Assembly: GCA_947479455.1 (NCBI GenBank)
Contig: CANJZE010000017.1
Coordinates: forward strand, 1 to 64,000
DNA length: 64,000 nt
Reading direction: 5' to 3'
DNA from: Bacteroidota bacterium
GTDB taxonomy: Bacteria; Bacteroidota; Bacteroidia; Chitinophagales; LD1
A model generated the notes under the pieces. The model ran no database searches and had not been told where the DNA came from. It worked only from the letters and a program-made list of their open reading frames with translations. Shown here one piece after another: positions 7,649 to 16,600 of the stretch (the first letter of the stretch is position 1; every line of letters starts with the position of its first letter). A program made the position numbers and the translations under genes.

Positions 7649-8389
7649 CTATTGTATTATTCTCCTTACCAGCTTATTCAAAAATCCTTCGCTTTTAGGA
7701 GGATTGGTTTTATTCGATTGCTCTCCAGAAGTATCTTTCGCTGTCTGTTTCTTTTCAACAAGATCATCCTCATCATAAAAACGGCTGGCAAGATCTTCTC
7801 TTCCAATTTTTTGATAATACATTTTTCTTGCTTTTTTCTCTTTCTCAAACATAGCATGGACTTCTTCGTCCCTTGCTTCAAACTTCATGTGGTTAACAAT
7901 AGATAATTGAGTGGCAGCTTTCTGTACATCATGATTAGCTCCGATGTAGGTGAATGTCCACCCTTTGCGCTTTTGATCTTCAATCATTTGACGGATTTGT
8001 TTCCAGGTGTATTCACGGGATGAGTTTTCCTCTCCATCCGTTAAAATAGTAACCAGAACCTGAAGATTTTCCTCAGTCCGGATACTGTTTCGCAGGTTGA
8101 CTATGCTTTGCCCTATGGCATCATATAAAGGTGTGCCAGCATCGGGCTGAAAGGTATCTTCGTTTAGCTCATTTAATTCGATTGCTTTTGCCTTGTCTAA
8201 CTTAGTTCTGACACTCAATGCATTAAAAGTTACCAGAGATATATAGTGCTCCTGATTTAAATTTTCTTTTTCTGCTCCTTTAATGGTTTGTGCCAATTCG
8301 TTAAACCCGCGAATGGTAGGCTGCTTTATATAATCCATTGATCCGCTTTCATCTAAAATGATGAGGTTGTATACTTTTATTTTTTCCAT
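7649..8389 (-). CDS. Cytoplasmic vWA domain protein
   Basis: A 246-aa protein with no signal peptide. Residues 5-185 form a von Willebrand factor A domain with a complete MIDAS metal site: DESGSM at residues 13-18, the TPLYDAIG Thr, and ILTDGEEN. The C-terminal 50 residues are charged and probably disordered. A paralogue of the same layout lies at 42429-43157 on the other strand, sharing LIILDESGSM, VTILTDGEEN-S-REY and the WTFTYIG-HDV segment. vWA proteins of this type usually act as metal-dependent protein-interaction modules. Here the gene lies between a split ftsW-like gene and a second, exported vWA protein. Confidence 0.85.
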   Translation of the reverse strand: MEKIKVYNLIILDESGSMDYIKQPTIRGFNELAQTIKGAEKENLNQEHYISLVTFNALSVRTKLDKAKAIELNELNEDTFQPDAGTPLYDAIGQSIVNLRNSIRTEENLQVLVTILTDGEENSSREYTWKQIRQMIEDQKRKGWTFTYIGANHDVQKAATQLSIVNHMKFEARDEEVHAMFEKEKKARKMYYQKIGREDLASRFYDEDDLVEKKQTAKDTSGEQSNKTNPPKSEGFLNKLVRRIIQ

Positions 8390-8470
8390 GTCGTTAAATT
8401 ATAGTTGGGTTAGTAAATGATTTTAATTCGATTGTGATGTGTTTTATATAAGCCTGCTGATGATATGCGA

Positions 8471-9856
8471 TCATTTCTGAATGATGAATTCAATAGTCTT
8501 TGATTGCTGGCCCACTGCCTGTATCAATGCGAAATAGTTACCACTTTCCAAATCGGTTAAGTCTATCTGCATTTCTTCACCGGAAATCTCAAAAGTCCGG
8601 AGCAACTGTCCACTGAAATTCAATATCTGCACTTGACCTGTGCTGCTTTCATAATTAAGATTCAAAATGCCGTTTGTAGGATTTGGATAAACCTTTTTGA
8701 TGACCGGCTGACTTTCATTTCTCTTTTTTCGCTGGTAATAAAAAAGTAGTGTTCCGGCTGCAAGAAGAGCGAGGACGAATACTTCTCCTTTCACTAAATA
8801 CTGCTTATCCCTTTCCTTTTTCTCCATTAACTCAACCAATGCAGATGGAAAGTTTGATGTCTCCGGATGAGTAAAAAGGTAAATGCTGTCAATATCAAAG
8901 GAGAGTTCAATTTGTCTGCTGCTGTCCGTTGCTAAAAGATTAGGTGAGCTATAAACCAGTTCATAGAATGCCTGAACCCGTTTGCTTATTGCCGCATAAA
9001 CCGTATCAAGCGATGCAGACGATTGCGTATAATAAAATTGCCCTTTCGTTGAATTTGCAATGTGTTGTAGTGACTGAATATTTACAGAGCCAAGACCTAT
9101 GATGTAAACCGGGATATTTTCCCTGTTGGCCTGTTCAACAACATCTTCTAATTTTGATTTTGAGCTATTATCCTGTCCGTCTGTCAGCACTACAAGAACT
9201 TTTATACCCTCTGCTTTTTTTATCTCCTCAATACCCGCAATCATACCATCGTATAATGCTGTGGAATAATCAGCCTTCATCGAATCTACTATGGATTTGA
9301 TTTGAGTAATGTCCTGAGTCAGTGGTAATTTTTTATCTACAAGAGCCGAGAATCCAATAACGCTTATGAAATCTTTTGCAGAGTTAAAACTTGTCACAAA
9401 ATTTTCAACTGCTGCTTTTGCTTTGTCGATTGGCGGAATGTAGCCCTCTGGGAAAATGGGTCGATTGTATCCATCGTAAGAAAATAATGGGTTGCCATTT
9501 TTATCAAAGAGTTGCGCAGCATCCTGCGTCATGGATCCTGAATGATCAATTACAATTCCCAGATTTATTGGTCTGTTCCTGGAAATTTGCTCGATAGAAA
9601 TAACGTCACAGTTTTGTGAATTCTCCATGACTTTCATTTTCTCTTTGGTCAGATTCCATACCGGTTCACCATTCCTTCGTTCTGCCTTGAAAACCACAGA
9701 TACATTTGGAAATGATTCCGGATAAATATTCAGAATAGTAAGCTCTGCTGTATCAACGGTTGACAAGGTGCCTTGCACCTTGTCCGTCTGTCCGAAAACT
9801 ACAACTGAAATATTTACCGCGATAAGAAGCAACAATGCATTTTTACAAAGTCTCAT
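8471..9856 (-). CDS. Exported vWA protein with T9SS sorting domain
   Basis: A 461-aa protein. Residues 1-22 are a signal peptide ending in VVVFGQ. A strand-rich N-terminal domain (about 30-95) is followed by a vWA domain (about 96-300) with MIDAS residues DHSGSM at 104-109, a TALYDGM Thr and LTDGQDNSS. Residues about 350-375 look like a membrane helix followed by RKKR. The last 75 residues (from VYPNPTNG) match the type A T9SS C-terminal sorting domain. A membrane anchor placed before a T9SS sorting domain is contradictory, because that domain normally needs to reach the periplasm; either the helix is not membrane-inserted or the protein is a mosaic. Confidence 0.8.
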   Translation of the reverse strand: MRLCKNALLLLIAVNISVVVFGQTDKVQGTLSTVDTAELTILNIYPESFPNVSVVFKAERRNGEPVWNLTKEKMKVMENSQNCDVISIEQISRNRPINLGIVIDHSGSMTQDAAQLFDKNGNPLFSYDGYNRPIFPEGYIPPIDKAKAAVENFVTSFNSAKDFISVIGFSALVDKKLPLTQDITQIKSIVDSMKADYSTALYDGMIAGIEEIKKAEGIKVLVVLTDGQDNSSKSKLEDVVEQANRENIPVYIIGLGSVNIQSLQHIANSTKGQFYYTQSSASLDTVYAAISKRVQAFYELVYSSPNLLATDSSRQIELSFDIDSIYLFTHPETSNFPSALVELMEKKERDKQYLVKGEVFVLALLAAGTLLFYYQRKKRNESQPVIKKVYPNPTNGILNLNYESSTGQVQILNFSGQLLRTFEISGEEMQIDLTDLESGNYFALIQAVGQQSKTIEFIIQK

Positions 9857-9867
9857 GGTCTTTATTT

Positions 9868-10305
9868 TTAAAACGGTATCTCTTCACTCTTTACTTCGAA
9901 CTGCTTACACAACCAGACAAGCAATGTTTCTCGTTTAGTTTGTGTAAACACCAGGTTAAACTGCCAGAGCAGTTTGTTGTTCTTAATGGAGTTTACAGTT
10001 ACACCAAGCCCACTCGTTCCTCTATTGCAGGTTCCCCTGCCGCATTGGCCTGGCACTGTATGCACATAAACACCTTGATATTTTTCATCCATACGGTCGC
10101 AGAAACCTATAAACTTGCTGATAAAACCTTTCTTATCTCCCCATGTCGAGTGTCTGTCTGCATCATCGATCAATTGGTCTAATCCTATCGCATCTCTGTT
10201 TTGCAAAGCATAAGCGAACTGTTCTACTAAATCGAAGTTGGTTGTAGGGAGTGTTATCGGTTTAAGCTCCCTATCAAGAATGAGTTCTAATTGATTTTCT
10301 TTCAT
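9868..10305 (-). CDS. Unknown 145-aa retron-linked protein with SSB-like tail
   Basis: The family is not recognised. The N-terminal half (FDLVEQFAYALQNRD, then LDQLIDDADRHSTWG) resembles an NTF2/SnoaL-like start, with a Cys-containing turn CGRGTCNRGTSG in the middle and strands toward the end. The C terminus is KSEEIPF, closely resembling the acidic tip of single-stranded DNA-binding proteins (DDDIPF in E. coli). The gene lies 58 nt downstream of the retron reverse transcriptase on the same strand and is probably in its operon, so it is a candidate retron accessory or effector. This role is inferred from position only. Confidence 0.6.
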   Translation of the reverse strand: MKENQLELILDRELKPITLPTTNFDLVEQFAYALQNRDAIGLDQLIDDADRHSTWGDKKGFISKFIGFCDRMDEKYQGVYVHTVPGQCGRGTCNRGTSGLGVTVNSIKNNKLLWQFNLVFTQTKRETLLVWLCKQFEVKSEEIPF

Positions 10306-10363
10306 ACAATATTTTTTTTGTGATTGCTTTAGTTAATTCGTTAAAAAGAATTGGTTTAAAATT

Positions 10364-11365
10364 TCAAGTCACTTGCTGCTGAAGGGTGCGGAATTTTTGG
10401 TAAAGGTTCCAGTAAACTGTATCATCCTTACCTCTTACCATACTCAGAAAATCTAGCTTCCCTTTTAATATGTTCAGGAACTGAAATGCACTTTCGTTTT
10501 GTGAGGATGCCTTGACCAAACCGTGTGTTGCCCAGTTATTGAGCATCGCACGGATATTCCGGATGTATTTCCGGTCAACGTTTACTTTCTCGTTTACTTT
10601 GAGCCCTGTAACGACCTGTTGACCTCTGCCCGTAAAGATTCTCGTCTTCTCTTCATTCACTGTAAAACCATATTCTTTGATTATTTCTGACGCAGCACGA
10701 ATTGTAGTATCTGTAATTTTCCGGTTCGAAGAAAAAGTAAGGTCATCAGCATAGCGTGTAAAGCATAGCTCCTGTTCTTCGGCAAACCGCATCATTCTTC
10801 TGTCGAATAAAAAACAAGCGAGGTTCGAAATAACCGGTGAAGTAGGTGCCCCCATTGGCAATCGTTCCTGATAGGTGGTGAGTAGCGCTAAATAGGAGGC
10901 CATATCATTTCCGAAGAAAAATGGATAGCTCATAAATACACGCTTCACCCGCCAAATATCAACGCTGTGAAAAAAATCCTGCAAGTCCATGTTCACCACA
11001 TACTGCGCTTTCACATGTGGTGCGGCATTACTCACAATGCTAAACGACTCTCCATGTTCCGTTACCGTTTTTACGAACCCGTGCACACAGGCCGGTTTCA
11101 TACCGTAGTAAATAACGCTCAGCAAATAATTGATTCGCTTTTGAATCAGCTTTAAACTGCTGTTTGGTGAATCAATCTCGCGATAGCCACCTCGCTTCTT
11201 CGGTATCTTAAAAGCGTGGTAACTCTCATCCAACTTTTCAATCAGTTCCAGAAGGAGTTTAGTCGGCACCTGAATCATCCTTGCTAAATCATCGATGTCC
11301 TGCGCCTGCAAAAACTCATTTGCCCGTGCGTAAATTTTAATTTCTTTTTCTTTCAACGTTTCCAT
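10364..11365 (-). CDS. Retron reverse transcriptase (retron 1)
   Basis: A 333-aa reverse transcriptase. Retron-specific hallmarks are both present: NAAPH (NAxxH) at residues 113-117 and VTG at 252-254. The catalytic FTRYADD lies at 202-208, and the MDLQDFF motif A carries the first catalytic Asp. In retrons the enzyme primes cDNA from a 2'-OH in its partner msr-msd RNA. That RNA is visible directly upstream (11369-11521), ending 3 nt before this start codon. The 145-aa gene follows and a DnaB-like helicase gene precedes the RNA on the same strand. There is no fused extra domain. Confidence 0.9.
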   Translation of the reverse strand: METLKEKEIKIYARANEFLQAQDIDDLARMIQVPTKLLLELIEKLDESYHAFKIPKKRGGYREIDSPNSSLKLIQKRINYLLSVIYYGMKPACVHGFVKTVTEHGESFSIVSNAAPHVKAQYVVNMDLQDFFHSVDIWRVKRVFMSYPFFFGNDMASYLALLTTYQERLPMGAPTSPVISNLACFLFDRRMMRFAEEQELCFTRYADDLTFSSNRKITDTTIRAASEIIKEYGFTVNEEKTRIFTGRGQQVVTGLKVNEKVNVDRKYIRNIRAMLNNWATHGLVKASSQNESAFQFLNILKGKLDFLSMVRGKDDTVYWNLYQKFRTLQQQVT

Positions 11366-11368
11366 AAA

Positions 11369-11521
11369 AGGGGATTGACTTTATATTATCTACTTGATCA
11401 ACTGCCTGTAATTTTTGTCTCAAAAATTACAGGCAAAAATTCAACACACATTCATAACAAGCCGCAGTAACAACAGCCCGATAGTCTTTCTTGACTCATA
11501 ATATATTTTTGTCAATCCCCT
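11369..11521 (-). ncRNA. Retron msr-msd RNA (retron 1)
   Basis: An 11-bp perfect inverted repeat, AGGGGATTGAC in the transcript, has its a1 arm at 11511-11521 and a2 arm at 11369-11379, and encloses the stretch immediately upstream of the reverse transcriptase. Inside, a perfect 14-bp stem with a 3-nt loop (GCCTGTAATTTTTG, AGA, then its complement, 11403-11433) fits an msd hairpin, and a short AGTC/GACT stem lies in the msr part. a1 overlaps the stop codon of the DnaB-like gene. Order (a1, msr, msd, a2, RT) and size (about 153 nt) match known retrons. Confidence 0.75.
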
Positions 11522-12962
11522 AAAATGGTGGATCATCATCTATCTTCTTAAAGATTTTATACTTCTGTTTTATTCGATTTTCCATATCGACTTCTGAATA
11601 CTGATTCGCTCCAGCAAACTCATCAAGATTTTCGAATCTCGCAAAGCGATTAATAAAGCGCATACGCACGGTACCAACAGGACCGAAACGATTCTTAGCC
11701 ACAATTACTTCTGCGATATCTTTTGTCGGATTACCCTCCCAATCCTGTTCAAGCCCATAATATTCACCGCGATACAAAAACAAAACTTTATCCGCTTCCT
11801 GCTCGATGGATCCTGATTCACGTAAGTCCGAAAGAATTGGTTTTTTGTCACCGCCTCTTGTCTCCACCGCACGGCTTAACTGCGATGTAACAATTACCGG
11901 TATGTCTAATTCACGGGCCAATGCTTTTAATCCGCGCATGATAGCTGAAATTTCTGCTTCCCGGTTACCGCTATGCGTTCGGGAGGATGAAACACCTATC
12001 AGTTGGAGATAATCTACAATCAGCATTTCAATTCCGTGTTGATGTTTCATCCGGTTAGCCATAAAACGTATTCGTTGAATGGTGAGCCCCGGCTCATCTA
12101 CCAGATATAGCGGAGCATCATCTATTTCTGCCGATTTGAGGTGAAGATTTCTAAATTCATCCTGATCGAGTTTCTTTCTGCGAATTTTATCCTCATTAAT
12201 GCCCGAATGCTGTGATAGCAAACGAATAACCATTTGCTGGTTACTCATCTCCAGAGAGAAAAAAGCAACCGGATTTTTCATGTGCATACAACTGTTCAAA
12301 AGCATTGACATCACAAAAGCAGTTTTGCCCATTGCCGGTCGTGCCGCAACTATGATAAGTTCTCCGGCATTAAAGCCATCGGTAATTTTATCGAGGTCAA
12401 GAAACCCGGTTTGAATACCGGTTATGCCATCCGGGTTATCCATGCTTTTTAGAGCATCGTATATAATGTTTTCTGCTACTGATGAAAATGTCTGAACCGG
12501 TTTACGTTCGTTATCAGAATTTATTTCTTCCAATCGTGCAATCGCTTTGTTCATGGTGTTTCCAACATCTACCGATGGATCGTTTGATTCACCCGAAAGT
12601 TCATCGCCCAGTTCGCCTAAACGCTTTTTCTTCGAGGAATAAAGAACGATTCGATAATATTCTTCGGTTAGCAGAGCATCATTGTTCGTGCTCTGCAGCG
12701 AATCAATGTAATCAAGACCACCGGCAATTTCGAGTTGTCTGTTTTTAAGCAATTGCGCTTTCAGCGTAATTGTATCAAGCGGGGTCATGCCCAGCATCAG
12801 TTGAATGATGTTGGAATAAATGACCTGATGGCGGCTATCAGCAAAATGTATAGGCTTTAAATTTTGAAGAACACTTCCGTTCTTTTTCTCTGATGAAATT
12901 AGATTAGAAAGAAGATTTTGCTCCGCCTGGAAGACAGTGATTTGATAGGTATTTGGTGCCAT
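11520..12962 (-). CDS. DnaB-like replicative helicase
   Basis: A 480-aa DnaB family helicase that would unwind DNA as a hexamer. The N-terminal domain (1-150) is divergent; the RecA-like C-terminal domain has Walker A (ARPAMGKTA, about 207-215), VAFFSLEMS, Walker B (LIVDYLQLI), TSQLSRAVE and the LRESGSIEQEADKVLFLYR segment. The protein ends in KKIDDDPPF, an SSB-like acidic tip that ordinary DnaB proteins are not known for. Its stop codon lies inside the a1 arm of the retron RNA, so helicase and retron are probably transcribed together. It is more likely a mobile-element copy than the chromosomal dnaB. Confidence 0.85.
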   Translation of the reverse strand: MAPNTYQITVFQAEQNLLSNLISSEKKNGSVLQNLKPIHFADSRHQVIYSNIIQLMLGMTPLDTITLKAQLLKNRQLEIAGGLDYIDSLQSTNNDALLTEEYYRIVLYSSKKKRLGELGDELSGESNDPSVDVGNTMNKAIARLEEINSDNERKPVQTFSSVAENIIYDALKSMDNPDGITGIQTGFLDLDKITDGFNAGELIIVAARPAMGKTAFVMSMLLNSCMHMKNPVAFFSLEMSNQQMVIRLLSQHSGINEDKIRRKKLDQDEFRNLHLKSAEIDDAPLYLVDEPGLTIQRIRFMANRMKHQHGIEMLIVDYLQLIGVSSSRTHSGNREAEISAIMRGLKALARELDIPVIVTSQLSRAVETRGGDKKPILSDLRESGSIEQEADKVLFLYRGEYYGLEQDWEGNPTKDIAEVIVAKNRFGPVGTVRMRFINRFARFENLDEFAGANQYSEVDMENRIKQKYKIFKKIDDDPPF

Positions 12963-13021
12963 AACCTTAGTGATTTAATGCGTATAAAATGTAACAGAGG
13001 AAATAATTCCGAAGTGTGCGG

Positions 13022-13053
13022 CAAATGTATGGACGCAAAAAATCGGAAAACAA
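13022..13053 (-). promoter_or_regulatory. Promoter of the dnaB-retron 1 operon
   Basis: On the minus strand a perfect TAnnTTTG box, TACATTTG, lies at 13022-13029, with a TTG core at 13051-13053 and a 21-nt spacer. It lies about 60 nt upstream of the DnaB-like start. This is the canonical Bacteroidota promoter form, unlike the motif-type promoters elsewhere in the island. Confidence 0.55.
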
Positions 13054-13186
13054 GTAGTGTGCAAAGATTTCAATTTGTGTATTTTAAAATCAACATGGTT
13101 AAAACCCTTTCTGAATAAGCGTTACAAGAATTTGTGAACAGAATAATGTGCAGCATAGAAATAGTTTTGCACTTTACTTTTGTGAA

Positions 13187-13489
13187 TTAGGGACTGTGAT
13201 TTGATGCAGAAGTATCACGATCAGATGATAACTTGGGATTAGGAATATTTCCTGGAGTAAGAAGATTGTGTTTTCTTGATAATTCTTTGAACTCTTCAAA
13301 GGAAATCTCCGTCAACTCTTCATGGGGAAGAGGATATGCTAAATAGGAAATCTCTTTTTTATATTGTTCATCAATCGCATACTTTGTTGTTCGTGTTATA
13401 AAACCAAATTCGTCATCTGAACGACAAACTACAAGCAACTGAATTAATTTTCCTTGTTTTTCTCTCTTAAGAAAATGTGTGTTTGCCAT
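13187..13489 (-). CDS. Unknown 100-aa protein
   Basis: No family is recognised. The product starts MANTHFLKREKQGKLIQLLV, has a strand-rich first half with CRSDDEFGFITRTTKYA, and a polar, Pro/Ser-rich C-terminal tail that is probably disordered. There is no signal or membrane segment. A copy of the island promoter motif at 13511-13544 lies 21 nt upstream of its ATG, which argues that it is a real, regulated gene. Confidence 0.55.
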   Translation of the reverse strand: MANTHFLKREKQGKLIQLLVVCRSDDEFGFITRTTKYAIDEQYKKEISYLAYPLPHEELTEISFEEFKELSRKHNLLTPGNIPNPKLSSDRDTSASNHSP

Positions 13490-13510
13490 TGTGTTCTAGA
13501 TTTAACACGG

Positions 13511-13544
13511 CAAATATGATGGTGGTAAATGCAACCTATTTGCA
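13511..13544 (-). promoter_or_regulatory. Island promoter motif, copy 2
   Basis: On the minus strand TGCAAATAGGTTGCA (13530-13544) is a TGCAA-N5-TTGCA palindrome, followed after exactly 17 nt from its TTG by TTTG (13511-13514, within CATATTTG). It faces the 100-aa gene and also lies in the region from which the RecQ-like gene is transcribed in the other direction. Confidence 0.7.
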
Positions 13545-13691
13545 TTCCTTGAAGTAACCTTTTCTAAAAGATATTTGGTCCTGTACTTTTATCAAATTCA
13601 ATTAAGAACTTTTACTGAAATGATTCAGTTTAATGCCAATCTTAGTCGTGAAATCAAATATTTCATTTTGTTACATTGCACACTCTAAGTT

Positions 13692-16600
13692 ATGAAACAA
13701 TATCAAGCCGGGTATATACTTGACAGTATCAATGAGACGTTAAAAGAAAAGAAATTCGAAAAGGGGAGGGTAACGGGACTTCTTAAATACATGTCTTGCT
13801 TTGATCTCGAAACGACGACAAGCCTAGACAAAAAATTAGACGACCCTTTTGTTTCGGTAATTCATAACTTAATTTCTAGGGGTATCCCTACCCGACCAAG
13901 CATTTTTCTTGAGAAAGAATTTTCAACGGCTTTTGGAAAATCGCATTTAGACACTTCTGACATTGCCGAACAACTTGGCAACATCAAGTATTTACCAAAC
14001 TTTACAGAGGAAGAACAACAAAGCATTTTCGCAGCACTACATTTAGTTGATCCGCGACTAAAACTAACCGAAAGTAATTATGCTTCAAAGCTTGAAAGCA
14101 GCTTTGAAAGAGAATTCCTTTTTAAGTACTTGCCTGAGCAAAATCTCGAATTCCTATCTCAGGTATTTGAGCCGCAAAGAAAAATAAACACCATTGTAAA
14201 AGCAGAGGCAGTTAAAGATTTTCATTCACAGAGGGTAGATTTTTCTTATGAGTTTCCGTATCTACACGAAAACACTTTTACTCTTTACGGTGAAAAGAAA
14301 GTTACTTACTACAATAAAGGGTGGATTATTGAAATTGATGGTGCAAAGTTCCATACAACGAAAGAACAAAAGCTATTGGACAAACAGAGGGACAATGCAA
14401 TTAAAGATACTAAGTGGCAAACAAAAAGAATTACAGATTTCAGTAAAACAGATTTTAAGGAGTATGTCAGCAAGTCAGCTTCAATCAAAATCGTAAAGGA
14501 GAATTTCAGCAAAAAAATTGAAGGCAACTGGTTACAAATTCTCCAATTGACCTTATCTCCTTTTGCAATTGCAAGAGTTCAGAAAACAATTGTTGAGTTG
14601 ATTCTTTCAAACAACCTTGACTTAAAGAAAAAGCAATGGAACATTCTAGCAATTGAAAGAGATGTTCCTTGTGTGAACATGGCAATAGAGGATTTGAAAC
14701 AACAGTTTCAAAATCTCTATTCACTTTCAAATTTTACACTTGAATTCCCTGAAATAAATCTTCAAGTTTTAACCACAGAGGAGTTTGCAGAATCAAGTTT
14801 ACATAGGAAAGAAACGAAAACGATTACATCGTTTTCGTCATCTGTAAACTTTGATTTGCTAATTGATGTTTCAATGCTTCGCAGAAACGGAATTGAAAAA
14901 GTTGAAACAAGTTTCAAAGCCAAATGTGTTGCAACAATCCGTTCAACACATTACATAAACTCTGAACGAAAAATTTACACATCGGAGTTTATTGATTACA
15001 AACCAGCGACAGAGAAATTAGAAAACGAAACCTATCAAGCATTTTCGGAATCCGAAAAATGCTTGACCTATTTTCTTCAAAACATTTTCAGAAAGAAAGA
15101 ATTCAGACCAGGACAATTGCCAATCTTGAATCGTGCCTTACAAGGAAAAAGTGTAATCGGACTTTTACCAACAGGAGGCGGAAAATCTTTGACTTATCAG
15201 TTAGCATCAATGCTACAAGCGGGAGTTACAATTGTGATTGACCCAATCAAATCATTGATGCAAGACCAATATGACAACCTGCTAAAAAACGGAATTGACT
15301 CTTGCAATTTTATCAACTCCAAATTAAGCCGAGAAGAAAAGACAATTGCAACAAGTCAGGTTACAGAAAGCAAAATGATTTTTTCTTTTGTTTCGCCTGA
15401 ACGATTACAGATTGAAGATTTTAGAACCTCACTGAAAGAGATGCACAAAAACAAAGTGTATTTCAGCTATTGTGTAATTGATGAAGTGCATTGCGTTTCA
15501 GAGTGGGGACATGATTTTAGAACTTCATATTTAAGTCTAGGAAAAAACGTTATTGGACATTGCTGGAAAAAAGACACAAACATTATTATAGAAAATGGGA
15601 AAGAGAAAATACTCAATCCGGTTTCGATTTTAGGATTAACGGCAACAGCATCTTTTGATGTCCTTGCTGATGTTGAAAGAGAATTATCCGGCAACGGACT
15701 TACAGGGATTGATACAGATGCAATCGTAAGATTTGAAAACACAAACCGAGTTGAACTTCAATATCAAATTATAAATGTTGATGTAGAATTTGAAAGAGAC
15801 GAAAGGTTCAAACCGAAGTTGAAGGACAGGAAAGTAATTACACTTCCAGTTCATCCAATAAAGACAGACATTAAAAAGGCAACTGCAATAGAGAAGCAAA
15901 AGGAATTGCAAAGAATCATTGACATGATTCCTGAAAATATTTCTCAATTCAATGAGCAATCCGAAACAATCATTGATTGGACGAAGGATAGATTTTCAAC
16001 AGGAGAACCAACAAATAGAAATATCAGAATTGAAAATTTTGATTCTGAAAAATTCTTTAATGAAACCAATAGCAACGGAGGAATAATATTTTGTCCTCAC
16101 AGAACCGGGCTTTTCGGAGTAACAGATAAATTTAATTGGTACAAATATTCAGAAGATGAACTTGATGACAAAGGGAATATTATTCATGAAAAAGGTGAGT
16201 TTGTTTTAGACAACGACAAAAAGAAAGTAAAACTACCACCACGTTATAGGAAAGCAGTTGCTGATTGCATCAATAAAGAAAATATCAAAGTAGGAATCTT
16301 CATGGGAAGTTCAGACGAAGATGAAAGTGTAGGAAAGGAAATAGAAGCTGAATCTTTTGAGAATCAAAGAAGGTTCATCAATAACGAGCAAAATTTAATG
16401 GTTGCAACGAAAGCATTTGGAATGGGAATAGATAAACTAAATGTTCGGTTTACAATTCACTTCAACATTCCAAGTTCAATTGAAAGTTTTGTACAAGAAG
16501 CCGGTAGAGCGGGCAGAGATAGAAAGATTGCACTTTCCACAATTATTTTCAATCAACAGAAGGTTGTAAATTTCAATCAAAGAGTTTTAGAAGCTTTGAA

